Notes: generated by a model from the letters alone, not told the origin. A DNA stretch of 64,000 nucleotides from an uncultured Pseudomonadales bacterium (GCA_938036875.1 CALHVX010000073.1:1-64000), one strand, 5' to 3'; positions 35,144 to 45,868 are shown, numbered from the stretch's first letter. Translations and numbers: made by a program.

Positions 35144-35163
35144 CCAATTTATTACCAAATTGG
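35144..35163. promoter_or_regulatory. Inverted repeat upstream of the TonB receptor gene
   Basis: CCAATTT (35144-35150) and AAATTGG (35157-35163) are perfect 7-bp arms around a 6-bp spacer. It lies about 150 bp before the receptor's start, between that gene and the AhpD-like gene, in AT-rich DNA. It could be an operator; no cognate regulator is adjacent. Confidence 0.3.
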
Positions 35164-35213
35164 AAATATTGCGGGTTTTCGCTCGAAAATTAGCTTCCGA
35201 AGAGCCCTAACCC

Positions 35214-35762
35214 CTAGTACTTGTTTCCCGGATCCGACACATGCTCCAACATGCCATCCGGCACATCCGGAAATTGGGTCTCAAATAACTCACCGGTCAC
35301 CGGCGGGTCGATATCGAACACATTGTTAAACTTATGCACAGAATCCCAAATGCCAACCGCAATGGTGAGTTCAACCACCTGATCTTCGCTGAAGTGCTCC
35401 TTTAGCCGCGCCATAAAGGCATCGTCAATGCCGTGGGCGTGGTTGCTCACAAAATCTTCCGTTAGATCTAGAGCCACTTTCAAGCGCTCATCTAAATCGG
35501 AGTTGCGATGATCCAGCATCTGCACAACCATCTCTTCGGTCATACCATTCTGCCGCGCCGCGGCAGATCGAGCAGGTATTCAGTAACGGCAACCATTTAG
35601 GTTCGCGGACTTCAAACGCACCAAGTCTTTCAGCAACGGGTCGAGCTTGCTGTGGGACCACAACACCCCGTACCGAAACATAAAGCCCTTAAACAAATCT
35701 GGACAATGGGAATAGACACCGCCAAACCCTTCCAACCCACCTACCTCTTCAACTCTTGCCAT
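35214..35762 (-). CDS. AhpD-like / carboxymuconolactone decarboxylase-family protein, probable selenoprotein (CxxU)
   Basis: A 182-residue AhpD-like protein if the TGA at 35580-35582 is read as selenocysteine (Sec61). Before it: Tyr-Gly-Val-Leu-Trp-Ser (31-36), Leu-Lys-Asp-Leu-Val-Arg-Leu (44-50) and Asn-Leu-Asn-Gly-Cys58-Arg-Tyr. After it, in the same frame: Pro-Ala-Arg-Ser-Ala-Ala-Ala-Arg, then Leu-Thr-Glu-Asp and Val-Val-Glu-Leu-Thr-Ile-Ala-Val-Gly. Family relatives have a Cys at Sec61, forming the CxxC redox pair. The ribosome-binding site GAGGG precedes the ATG at 35760-35762. A SECIS-like hairpin follows the TGA. It lies 50 bp past the flavin monooxygenase gene. The alternative is a recent nonsense mutation splitting the gene. 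Confidence 0.7.
35542..35579 (-). promoter_or_regulatory. SECIS-like hairpin downstream of the in-frame TGA
   Basis: Directly after the TGA, on the coding strand, ATACC (first five bases) pairs with GGTAT at the far end. An upper stem CTGCCGC/GCGGCAG (7 bp, extendable by one U-A pair) closes a GGC loop. The loop starts 21 bases after the TGA, its first two bases are G, and the upper stem is GC-rich. These fit the bacterial SECIS rules: UGA-to-loop distance of about 16-37 nt and G in the first two loop positions. Confidence 0.6.
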
Positions 35763-35812
35763 AATTTATCCCTCTACAATGCTTCTATCTTTTAGTAACA
35801 AATTAAACTGGG

Positions 35813-37051
35813 CTAACCCCAGAGTGGTTGCCCGGTGATCTGCTCCGTAAATGCCGGTGCATAAACTTCCGCTGGCAAAGCCTCGGGGCCAACAAAGGCG
35901 CCTGCGAGCGTTATGCCTAAATCCGGTTTAGCACTGATCCGTTGGTGTATCTCGCGGCGCAATGCTCTACCCGGCTCATCAAACCCGCTGTCTTTGAGCG
36001 AAGTTAATCGGGCTATGGTACGCAGGCGCGACATACGTTCGGCCCGTTCGGCTATGTACTCACCGAAGATGGCTTCATCCCAAACCTTGTTACCCAGCAA
36101 TGCATCTCTAACCAAACGCACATCACGATGGGTTATCGACTGGCCCTGCCCAATAATCGGGTCGTTGCGTCCGGCTGCGTCCCCAATCAGGACTACCCCC
36201 TCACGGATAGGACTATCCACCCAAGCATCGAAGTTGGGGTAGGCAATGCAGGGGCTCACGGGTTGTGCACCAGCAATAGCGCTAGCCTGTGGCACGGTAT
36301 CGAGGTTCCAGGCCTCTAAGAAACGCTTGGGGCCGTCTGGACCCGCAAGACGCGTTCGTTGCTCGCTATCCCAACCGAGATAGATTCGAACTTTACCCGC
36401 CCCTTGAGGGAAGGCTAAGTAGTTCACATCATCTTCAAAGCCGATCACCTGCAGATCTTCTGGCCAGTCGTGTGCCTCTTCGACCAGCATCCCTGAAAAA
36501 AGATGGTGCTCTGCATCTTGAGACAGGGTGCAACCGATTTGCTTTGCAACCACCCCGTTACGCCCATCAGCACCCACCACCCAACGTGGATGCAACTCGG
36601 TTTCTTGCCCATCGTGAACATATGAAACCCTAGGCGGTTTACCGGGGGTCACCTGCAAACGCGAGATGCCACGTAGCAAAGTAGCACCAGCATCGACTGC
36701 TGAGCTATTTAACAAGTTGCACATGGTGGGATGACCTAGACACAGCGGCAAATGTGGCGCAACTTCCGCTAGCTGCATCTGGTTCGCTTCTGCAGCCTCT
36801 CGTGTGTCTAACTCGCTGTAGTTAATGTGACGGGTGGGACGGTGTGCACCGCTGGCTAGGTATTGGTCGTATAGCCCCAGCTTAATGGTTTCGGCAACAC
36901 CCCAAGGGGCGATCCATTCACCGCGGACCACATCTTTGTGCACCTGACTTTTTTCGAGGATCAAGACATCCAGACCCGCTTGCGCCAGCACTGTACCCAG
37001 CGCACCGCCACCGATACCCGCCCCCACAATGACTACATCTGGGTTGGTCAT
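35813..37051 (-). CDS. FAD-dependent monooxygenase (aromatic hydroxylase type)
   Basis: A 412-residue flavoprotein of the p-hydroxybenzoate hydroxylase group. The dinucleotide fold is Val-Ile-Val-Gly-Ala-Gly-Ile-Gly-Gly-Gly (6-15) with Glu33 at the end of beta-2. The second FAD motif is Trp-Val-Val-Gly-Ala-Asp-Gly-Arg-Asn-Gly (about 157-166), and Val-Leu-Ile-Gly-Asp-Ala-Ala-Gly is near 285. The substrate is unknown. It is 41 bp after the 7TMR kinase gene and 50 bp before the AhpD-like gene, all on one strand, with GAGAG before the ATG. Ring hydroxylation or a related oxidation is inferred. Confidence 0.88.
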   Translation of the reverse strand: MTNPDVVIVGAGIGGGALGTVLAQAGLDVLILEKSQVHKDVVRGEWIAPWGVAETIKLGLYDQYLASGAHRPTRHINYSELDTREAAEANQMQLAEVAPHLPLCLGHPTMCNLLNSSAVDAGATLLRGISRLQVTPGKPPRVSYVHDGQETELHPRWVVGADGRNGVVAKQIGCTLSQDAEHHLFSGMLVEEAHDWPEDLQVIGFEDDVNYLAFPQGAGKVRIYLGWDSEQRTRLAGPDGPKRFLEAWNLDTVPQASAIAGAQPVSPCIAYPNFDAWVDSPIREGVVLIGDAAGRNDPIIGQGQSITHRDVRLVRDALLGNKVWDEAIFGEYIAERAERMSRLRTIARLTSLKDSGFDEPGRALRREIHQRISAKPDLGITLAGAFVGPEALPAEVYAPAFTEQITGQPLWG

Positions 37052-37092
37052 GCCACTCTCTACTCAAGCCGGAATAACCATGTATAACACTG

Positions 37093-39465
<2,373 letters not shown>

Positions 39466-39572
39466 AGCTTCAGTATAGAAAGCTACACAGTGTTGTCGGC
39501 CCGGATTGTGAGACCTAGTTCTCGAGCCTCAATCGGATCAAACAATTTGCCGGGTATCGCGCCAGCAAAACG

Positions 39573-40421
39573 TCAAGCTTGCGCGGCTTCGGCGACAGTA
39601 ATCCTATGCAGTAAACGTGCATGCCCTTCGTATCCACCCGTGGCCGCGTGGGTGATGCAGCGGTTGTCCCACATCACCAACATGTTTTGTGACCAGCTAT
39701 GTCGATAAATCAATTCTTCTTGAGCCTGATGCTCAAACAGCGCAACCAAAATCTCATGCGCCTCATCATCCGCCATACCCTCAATACCAATGGAGTAACC
39801 GGGACTCACAAACAAGGCGGTACGCCCGGTTTCTGGATGCACTCGGGCAATGGGATGCAGCTCGGTGGCTAACGCGGTATCCGAGTATTTGATGGCCATG
39901 GATCGACCAGCATCTTTCTCGCCATAGAGCCCTTGTTTGGAGTAACCATTACGCGCCGAATGGATCGCTTTTCGATCTTGCACTTTGGCTTTAAGCGCTG
40001 CTGGCAAGGTCTCCCAGGCCAAGTATTGGTTGGCAAACAAGGTATCCCCACCCATAGGCGGTATCAGGTTGCCGAAGAGCAAGGTTGCCTGGGGTGGAAC
40101 CGCCATAAAACTCCAATCGGAATGCCAAGACTCCGCAAACAGCGGGCTGGTTTCATCCGCATCGCGCCGTACCTGAGCCACATGAGGATGCCCAGGCACT
40201 GACTCGAAGTATGGGTCGTGCCCGAAAGGCCCAACCGTTGCGGCGAAGCGCTCAATGTCCTCTATCTCGAGTGCTTGATCGGGGAAAGCTAACACTAGAT
40301 GTTGCAGCCAAGCTTCACGGATAGCGGCCACCTGCGCAGTATTCAGCGACTGGGTAAGATCCAAGCCACTGACCAGCGCACCGCAAGGTGCATCTTGAGC
40401 AACAACCCTCAGCTTTGTCAT
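39573..40421 (-). CDS. TauD/TfdA-family dioxygenase
   Basis: A 282-residue non-haem iron, 2-oxoglutarate dioxygenase. The ligands appear as Trp-His-Ser-Asp-Trp-Ser-Phe (about 98-104) and the distal His in Asp-Asn-Arg-Cys-Ile-Thr-His-Ala; Arg in Gly-His-Ala-Arg-Leu-Leu-His-Arg would bind 2-oxoglutarate. Thr-Leu-Phe-Ala-Asn-Gln-Tyr and Ile-His-Ser-Ala-Arg are typical. Family members attack taurine, 2,4-D, and other sulfonates, carboxylates or aryloxy compounds; the substrate here is not predictable. Its ATG follows the acyl-CoA dehydrogenase stop by one base, so translation is coupled. Confidence 0.9.
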   Translation of the reverse strand: MTKLRVVAQDAPCGALVSGLDLTQSLNTAQVAAIREAWLQHLVLAFPDQALEIEDIERFAATVGPFGHDPYFESVPGHPHVAQVRRDADETSPLFAESWHSDWSFMAVPPQATLLFGNLIPPMGGDTLFANQYLAWETLPAALKAKVQDRKAIHSARNGYSKQGLYGEKDAGRSMAIKYSDTALATELHPIARVHPETGRTALFVSPGYSIGIEGMADDEAHEILVALFEHQAQEELIYRHSWSQNMLVMWDNRCITHAATGGYEGHARLLHRITVAEAAQA

Positions 40422-40422
40422 C

Positions 40423-41565
40423 TTAAGCCGCCCGACCGATTAAGGAGTCTGCAAGTATTGTTCGGTGATGGCGTGCATCGCCTAGCAAGGTTTGGCTGTG
40501 CATCGCGCGTTTGAAAAACAAGTGCACGTAGCACTCCCATGTAAAGCCAATGCCACCATGAAATTGCACCGCACGACTCGCAGCAAACACACCCATATCG
40601 CTGGCTTGTGACTTAGCCATACGCGCCAAATCCAACGCGTTGTCTTCGCCGGTCTCCATGGCACAGGCAGCGCTGTACGTCAGCGATTTGGCATTATCAA
40701 TCTCTAACATCACGTTCACCAACGGATGCTTAACCGCTTGAAAGAACCCCAGCGGACGATCAAATTGAACACGGGTTTGCGCGTACTCAACCGTTGTTTG
40801 CAGCAACCATTCCCCGGCACCAACTAGGTCAGCGCTGGCTAGACACAACAAAGCAGGCAACGCAGCATCTAAAGCTGCGGCACCGGCACGCGGCGGTGCC
40901 AACTCAACGGCTGCAGCCCCTGTAAATACCAATTGCGCCTGATCTCTAGTGAGATCAATGATGGCATCCGCCTCGATGCTGACACCAGGATCGGCAGCTT
41001 GGACTAGATACAAACCATTACCCCCCGCTCCTTCGGCACTCACTACATACTGGCTGCACTTACGCGCGTCCTGCACGTAGTAAGACGTACCAGTTAACGT
41101 ACCATCATTGCCTACCTTCACATCCGTATCTCCAGACTCTAGGCTGCCGAGACTATTGGTTACAGCTAGCGTGGTTGGGGTACCCGATGCGATGGTACCT
41201 AGCGCTTCTGTTGATGCTGGGGTACCGCAGGCCTTCAGGACAAAGGTCGACATAAAGGTGGACAACAAAGGGGATGGATACGCCGATCGGCCAGCCTCTT
41301 CCGCCAAGCTAACCGCTGCTACTAACGGCATACCGATGCCGCCTGCGGCTTCTGGAACGCACGCCGCCAGCCAGCCTAGCTCTACCACTTGCTGCCACAA
41401 GGACTCATCCCAGGCGCAATCGATTTCGCGGAACATATTCGGGTCACCGGCGACCAGGCGATGGACTTTGTCCGCTCCGCAGTTGTCGCTGAAAAATTTT
41501 CTTGCGGAATCCCGCAGCATGGTTTCGTCTTCACCGAAGCCGAAGTTTTTTGGTTGTGTTGCCAT
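40423..41565 (-). CDS. Acyl-CoA dehydrogenase subunit
   Basis: A 380-residue acyl-CoA dehydrogenase-fold protein. N-terminal helices lead to Ala-Ala-Gly-Gly-Ile-Gly-Met (about 75-81), a beta domain, and a C-terminal four-helix part with Gln-Thr-Arg-Val-Gln-Phe-Asp-Arg-Pro-Leu-Gly and His-Gly-Gly-Ile-Gly-Phe-Thr-Trp-Glu. The last is the FAD-contacting loop. It lies 22 bp after a second acyl-CoA dehydrogenase gene and has AGGAGAAG before the ATG. Adjacent pairs of this kind often make heterotetrameric enzymes for steroid or branched-chain acyl-CoAs. Which subunit has the catalytic base cannot be fixed by eye. Confidence 0.9.
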   Translation of the reverse strand: MATQPKNFGFGEDETMLRDSARKFFSDNCGADKVHRLVAGDPNMFREIDCAWDESLWQQVVELGWLAACVPEAAGGIGMPLVAAVSLAEEAGRSAYPSPLLSTFMSTFVLKACGTPASTEALGTIASGTPTTLAVTNSLGSLESGDTDVKVGNDGTLTGTSYYVQDARKCSQYVVSAEGAGGNGLYLVQAADPGVSIEADAIIDLTRDQAQLVFTGAAAVELAPPRAGAAALDAALPALLCLASADLVGAGEWLLQTTVEYAQTRVQFDRPLGFFQAVKHPLVNVMLEIDNAKSLTYSAACAMETGEDNALDLARMAKSQASDMGVFAASRAVQFHGGIGFTWECYVHLFFKRAMHSQTLLGDARHHRTILADSLIGRAA

Positions 41566-41587
41566 AATCTTCTCCTGAACCCGACTA

Positions 41588-42835
41588 CTATTTAGACTTT
41601 GCTAAGCCGAGCACACGCTCGCCCAAAATATTGCGCTGCACCTCGTTGGCACCCGCGGCAATGGTCACACCAAAGCTATTCATATACGCCAGTGGCCATT
41701 GGCCTTGAGCCGGCGCATTGTCATCTGCGACGTACAACGAGCTAGCAACACCTTCGATCTGGTAAGCCAATTCTGCTAAGTCCTGGTTTAACTCGGTTGC
41801 AACCAGTTTGCCTTGCAAAGGGATACGCATGGGATGGTCAACCAACGCCGGTACCGACGCACGCCGCGCATTTTGGCGCATGGCTTCTTGGCGAATGGTG
41901 AGCTTTACGATCTCGTCTCGTATCAACGGATCATCTGCTGCGGTTTTACCAGCTCGAGGCTGCCCTTTGGCAAGAGCGGCTAATGAAGAGGCACTGTTCG
42001 TTGAGACGCTGCCCTCTTCATCGTTGGACATACCACCAGAGGCAGGAGTTACTAGCGGTCCGGCTCCTCGTTCGTGCGCCAGCGTTGTCATGGCTACCTT
42101 CCAACCAGCACCCACTTCATCCAACCGATACTTATCCGGCACCACTAGGTCTTCGAACAAGACCTCGTTAAAACCGGTTTGACCCGTCATCTTGATCAGC
42201 GGTCGAACCGTAACCCCTTTGCCCAACATGGAGGAAATTGGCACCACAAAATAGGACAAACCGTTGTATTTATCATTCTTGTCGGTCCGACAGAGCAAGA
42301 TCATCCAGCTGGCAAAATGTGCCAGCGACGTCCAAACCTTGTGCCCGTTGATCTTCCAGTTGTCACCATCGCGCTCGGCAAAGGTTTGTTGGTTAGCCAG
42401 ATCAGACCCCGCACCCGGCTCGCTGAACCCCTGGCACCAAATGTCTTCACCGGAGAGCAAGCCTGGCAACAGCTCCGCTTTAACATCGTCTTGCGCGTGG
42501 AAGAAGATAGTCGGCGCGGCCATACCCATGCCAATGATATTGGGCAAAAACGGTGTTTTAGCGCGCTGCATCTCTTGGTTGGCAATGATCTGGCAACCAT
42601 CGCGGCCACCGCCACCAACCTCAGTAGGGTAGTCACAGCCAATGAGGCCTGCATCGTAAGCGGACTTTTGCCAACCTTGCAGCCATTTCAATGCCTCTGG
42701 ATCACTCAGTTCCAATGCGCCTAAAGGCAGTTTTACCGGCGGGCGCCCTGGGTGATTCGACTTCAGCCAATCCACGCAATAGGCGCGAAATTCGGCTTGC
42801 TCAGCGGTATCTTTACTTTGGTTTTGTGCCACGTT
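41588..42835 (-). CDS. Acyl-CoA dehydrogenase subunit
   Basis: A 415-residue acyl-CoA dehydrogenase. The flavin-stacking and beta-domain motifs are Trp-Cys-Gln-Gly-Phe-Ser-Glu-Pro-Gly-Ala-Gly-Ser-Asp-Leu-Ala and Trp-Lys-Ile-Asn-Gly-His-Lys-Val-Trp-Thr-Ser. The end, Ala-Asn-Glu-Val-Gln-Arg-Asn-Ile-Leu-Gly-Glu-Arg-Val-Leu-Gly-Leu, is the typical C-terminal signature, here with Ala-Ala-Gly-Ala where Ala-Gly-Gly-Thr/Ser is common. The frame opens at a TTG eight codons earlier, but the GTG at 42833-42835 has AGAGAGG six bases upstream, so it is chosen. It probably pairs with the next gene, and the TauD gene belongs to the same transcript. Confidence 0.9.
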   Translation of the reverse strand, partial: NVAQNQSKDTAEQAEFRAYCVDWLKSNHPGRPPVKLPLGALELSDPEALKWLQGWQKSAYDAGLIGCDYPTEVGGGGRDGCQIIANQEMQRAKTPFLPNIIGMGMAAPTIFFHAQDDVKAELLPGLLSGEDIWCQGFSEPGAGSDLANQQTFAERDGDNWKINGHKVWTSLAHFASWMILLCRTDKNDKYNGLSYFVVPISSMLGKGVTVRPLIKMTGQTGFNEVLFEDLVVPDKYRLDEVGAGWKVAMTTLAHERGAGPLVTPASGGMSNDEEGSVSTNSASSLAALAKGQPRAGKTAADDPLIRDEIVKLTIRQEAMRQNARRASVPALVDHPMRIPLQGKLVATELNQDLAELAYQIEGVASSLYVADDNAPAQGQWPLAYMNSFGVTIAAGANEVQRNILGERVLGLAKSK

Positions 42836-42961
42836 GGCCTCTCTACTAGTGAAATTCAAAATCTGAGCGACGTTTTAGCTTAATCGGCCCCTAGAAGCCA
42901 ACCTTGTCTTGGAATGTTAGGCTTTGTCCAACACCAAACTTTAGACAGGATCACTAAGCTC

Positions 42962-43420
42962 ATGCGCCGATTGCCCCGTTTACCTAGCTTCATCATCACC
43001 TTGTTGGTCTCCTTGTTCTTGACCGCCTGCGCCAGCACGCCACCGCCGGAAGAGATTTGCAGCGCCGCTTGGATCAAGCCGCGCACCGATGCGGCTCTAG
43101 ATGAATTCAAGGACGCCACTTCCGGCAAATGGAAAACCTTACAACGTAGCAGCGAGCAAACGGCCAACGGGAACGATCTGGGGTTACTAGAAAAGGCTAG
43201 GGTCATCTTGTCGCTGGCAAGCGTTGTGAGCTCCTTTCAGAACTCTCAAGCACTCGAAGATCTACAAACGCTAGGCAAAACCTGCAACGACCCAGAATTG
43301 GTGAGCAACGCCTTACGTGGTGTGCTATCTGAATACGGTGTGCCAGATACCTATATCGACCTGCTGGACGAGCTTGAAGGCTTTATCGAGCTAATGAACA
43401 ATTCGGATCAAACTCGCTAA
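42962..43420 (+). CDS. Small lipoprotein of unknown function
   Basis: A 152-residue protein with a basic N-terminus, a hydrophobic stretch and a lipobox (Leu-Thr-Ala-Cys, about residue 22). After that comes a short Pro-rich linker, then an alpha-helical domain with three further cysteines. The start is the ATG at 42962-42964 rather than the earlier in-frame ATG at 42914, because the shorter form gives a normal signal peptide. I do not recognise the family. It is divergent from the acyl-CoA dehydrogenase pair and 34 bp before an SDR gene on the same strand. Confidence 0.7.
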   Translation: MRRLPRLPSFIITLLVSLFLTACASTPPPEEICSAAWIKPRTDAALDEFKDATSGKWKTLQRSSEQTANGNDLGLLEKARVILSLASVVSSFQNSQALEDLQTLGKTCNDPELVSNALRGVLSEYGVPDTYIDLLDELEGFIELMNNSDQTR

Positions 43421-43454
43421 CACAACTCGTCAACAAAACTGGGGTAGGAACAAC

Positions 43455-44237
43455 ATGGATATTCAAGGTAGCAAAGCAATATTTGTCGGTGGCGCATCCG
43501 GTATGTGCAGAGCAACGGCACAACGTTTTCGCGATGGCGGCGGTGACATCGCCATCTTAGATCTGCCCTCTTCTGATGGGGCTGAGGTCGCCAAATCTTT
43601 GGGTGGCAACTTTTACCCGTGCAACGTCACCGACTATGCCAATGTAGATCAGGCTATTGCGGACGCGGTGGGCGCACTGGGTGGATTGCACTTTGTGCTC
43701 AATACTGCCGGCGGCGGCAACCGGTCCGTGGGTGGCACAGCGCAACGTACGGTCAAAAAAGATGGCACACGTCACCCCACGGATATTTTTTCCAAGGTGA
43801 TAGCGCTTAACTTGGTTGCGTCGTTCAACATCAATACCGCGGCTGCCGCACACATGAGCCAAAACGAGCCAAACGCCAAAGGCGAACGTGGGGTTCTCAT
43901 CAACACCGCTTCCATTGCCGCTTTCGAAGGTCAGATCGGCCAAGTGGCGTATAGCGCAGCGAAAGGCGGCATCGCGGCCATGACGCTAACCATGGCACGC
44001 GACCTTGGCAACATGGGTATTCGCTGTATGACCATTGCGCCCAGCTTGTTTGCCACCGGCCTAACCGCTGGCATTGCGGATGAAGGCGCCCACAACATGA
44101 CCAAAGACGCGGCATTTCCACACCGCATGGGTGAGCCCGATGAGTTTGCCGTGATGGCCATCTCGATCTTTGAATGCGCAATGATGAATGGATCGACCAT
44201 TCGCGTTGATGCTGGGCAAAGGTTCGCACCACGCTAA
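43455..44237 (+). CDS. Short-chain dehydrogenase, 3-hydroxyacyl-CoA dehydrogenase type II-like
   Basis: A 260-residue SDR. It has the cofactor loop Val-Gly-Gly-Ala-Ser-Gly-Met (11-17), Asp37-Leu after beta-2 that favours NAD, Asn-Thr-Ala-Gly (about 89-92), Asn-Thr-Ala-Ser-Ile-Ala-Ala-Phe-Glu-Gly-Gln-Ile-Gly-Gln with the Ser, and Tyr-Ser-Ala-Ala-Lys. That last block is characteristic of the type II 3-hydroxyacyl-CoA dehydrogenase/HSD10 group, which oxidises 3-hydroxyacyl-CoAs or steroids. The neighbouring acyl-CoA dehydrogenases fit a beta-oxidation-like role. TAGGAACAAC precedes the ATG. Confidence 0.88.
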   Translation: MDIQGSKAIFVGGASGMCRATAQRFRDGGGDIAILDLPSSDGAEVAKSLGGNFYPCNVTDYANVDQAIADAVGALGGLHFVLNTAGGGNRSVGGTAQRTVKKDGTRHPTDIFSKVIALNLVASFNINTAAAAHMSQNEPNAKGERGVLINTASIAAFEGQIGQVAYSAAKGGIAAMTLTMARDLGNMGIRCMTIAPSLFATGLTAGIADEGAHNMTKDAAFPHRMGEPDEFAVMAISIFECAMMNGSTIRVDAGQRFAPR

Positions 44238-44253
44238 CAAAAGGCAACAGCAT

Positions 44254-44715
44254 ATGTTTGCGACCACTGTAAAACGCCGCGGCCCCATGGTTGGGCTTTT
44301 GGCTAGCTTGCTAGCCTTTGCTGGCTGCGCCGACTACCTACCAACAGCTTCAGGCGAACTGGAGGGAACAGTTGCGCCAGCACCCGCAAGTTGGACCAAG
44401 ATTGCCCAGCAAGAAATCATCCAGTTAGAAACACAGCCAGCTGAGCCCTACTCGGTAAATCTTTGGGTGATAGGCGAAGACGAACGCCTATATGTCTTTG
44501 CCGGTGACAACTACACCACTTGGGTAGAACATATAGATGCCGACCCTAAAGTACGCTTAAAGATGGGCGGCGCAATCTATCTACTCAGGGCAACACGCGT
44601 CAGCGATCCGCAGGAGTTTGAATGGTTCGCCCAAGCCTGGGACAAAAAGTACGGTCATCGACCTGTTAACGAAGAGGTAGGTGAGACCTATCTTATGCGG
44701 TTGCAACCGAGGTAA
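44254..44715 (+). CDS. Small lipoprotein with a PNPOx-like/split-barrel-like region
   Basis: A 153-residue protein with a signal peptide and lipobox (Ala-Phe-Ala-Gly-Cys, about residue 26). Its second half has Val-Asn-Leu-Trp-Val-Ile-Gly-Glu-Asp-Glu-Arg-Leu-Tyr-Val, a Trp, then Asp-Pro-Lys-Val-Arg-Leu-Lys-Met and a late Lys-Tyr-Gly. This is the strand order of small pyridoxamine-oxidase-like or deazaflavin-reductase split barrels. The assignment is tentative, and an extracytoplasmic lipoprotein form is unusual for that fold. The start at 44254-44256 is preceded by AAAGGC. Its 3' end overlaps the convergent aminotransferase gene by 23 bp. Confidence 0.65.
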   Translation: MFATTVKRRGPMVGLLASLLAFAGCADYLPTASGELEGTVAPAPASWTKIAQQEIIQLETQPAEPYSVNLWVIGEDERLYVFAGDNYTTWVEHIDADPKVRLKMGGAIYLLRATRVSDPQEFEWFAQAWDKKYGHRPVNEEVGETYLMRLQPR

Positions 44716-45868
44716 GCGCGGCAACAAATCGCTCGATATCACCGGTTTTGAACCCTGCCAAGTTGATGCGTCCAATGCTTGGCAGGTAAACCGCATGCCG
44801 TTCAGCCAATGCAGCAACAATCTGCGGCGTAATGGGTAACAAGGAAAAGATGCCACGTTGCTGATCAATGGCACCAAGCATTTCTAAACTTTTACCGATA
44901 CTCGCTAAACCATCGCGCGCCGCCTTAACCCGCAATCGCATCTGCGTTAACTCCTCGCTCCACATCGTCTTTAGATCGGGTTCCGCCAAAATTTGGCCAA
45001 CCACCGCTGCACCATGATCCGGCGGCATGGAGTAACTGCCGCGCGCTATCATCTCCAGGTGGCCTTGTACCACACCCAATTGCGTGGGCGTTTCACAGGC
45101 AGCAAACAAGACGCCTGTTCGTTCGCGATACAAACCAAACGCCTTGGAGCAAGACAACACTAGATAAGCTTTCGGGCAGGCCAACAACAGCTGCGCAAGC
45201 CGAGGCATATCCTCTGCTAACGGATTACCAAGCCCATAATAGGCAACATCCAGCAATGGCACTACCCCTCGCGATACCGCTAACGCCACCAAGCGCTGCA
45301 AATCGTCCTCACTTAGATCCGCCCCGCTGGGGTTATGGCAGGGGCCATGAAGCACAAACAGATCACCCGCCTGAGCACGCTCAAGCGCGGCAAAAATTTG
45401 CTCCAGTTGAACACTCTGTTTCGCCACATCGAAATAGGGATAGGTGACCACCGGCAAACCCACCAAATCACAGATGCTCAAATGGTTAGGCCAAGTGGGT
45501 AAACCCACATGCACCGTTGCGCCAGGATTGGCAAGCGCGGTGAGCTCCAGCGCTAGGCGCACGCCACCAGTTCCACCAATACATTGAATAGCCGCCAATC
45601 GATCTGGCAGGGCTTGCGCAAACACTAGCTTGGACATGCCGTCTAAAAAGGCTTGGTTACCCCGTAGCTCCAAGTAACTTTTGCTGGTTTGAGTGGCCAG
45701 CAACTGCTCTTCCGCCAGCTTAACGGCGCGCATGACGGGCGAATTGCCTTGCAGATCTCGATACACGCCCAAGCCTAGGTCCATTTTATCTAAGCGAGAG
45801 TCGGCGTTAAAACGAGCCATCACACTGTGCAAAGCATCTTTGGGTGGGGTGGATAAAGAGCTAAACAT
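44693..45868 (-). CDS. Aromatic / aspartate aminotransferase (class I, AspC/TyrB type)
   Basis: A 391-residue class I aminotransferase. It follows the AspC/TyrB pattern: Asp-Leu-Gly-Leu-Gly-Val-Tyr (about 30-36), Gln-Cys-Ile-Gly-Gly-Thr-Gly-Gly, Trp-Pro-Asn-His, Leu-His-Gly-Pro-Cys-His-Asn-Pro-Ser-Gly, Asp-Val-Ala-Tyr-Tyr-Gly-Leu-Gly, and the PLP-binding Lys in Ser-Cys-Ser-Lys-Ala-Phe-Gly-Leu-Tyr-Arg-Glu-Arg-Thr-Gly. It transfers amino groups between aspartate or aromatic amino acids and 2-oxoglutarate. The substrate preference is uncertain. It is divergent from the SAM-riboswitch/metB unit. Confidence 0.9.
   Translation of the reverse strand: MFSSLSTPPKDALHSVMARFNADSRLDKMDLGLGVYRDLQGNSPVMRAVKLAEEQLLATQTSKSYLELRGNQAFLDGMSKLVFAQALPDRLAAIQCIGGTGGVRLALELTALANPGATVHVGLPTWPNHLSICDLVGLPVVTYPYFDVAKQSVQLEQIFAALERAQAGDLFVLHGPCHNPSGADLSEDDLQRLVALAVSRGVVPLLDVAYYGLGNPLAEDMPRLAQLLLACPKAYLVLSCSKAFGLYRERTGVLFAACETPTQLGVVQGHLEMIARGSYSMPPDHGAAVVGQILAEPDLKTMWSEELTQMRLRVKAARDGLASIGKSLEMLGAIDQQRGIFSLLPITPQIVAALAERHAVYLPSIGRINLAGFKTGDIERFVAALTSVATA

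Noticed and set aside
35214-35543. A separate 109-codon gene starting at the ATG at 35541-35543, with a 60-codon gene upstream
   Set aside because: Both are parts of one AhpD-like protein in the same frame, separated only by the TGA; there is no independent start signal before the second part.
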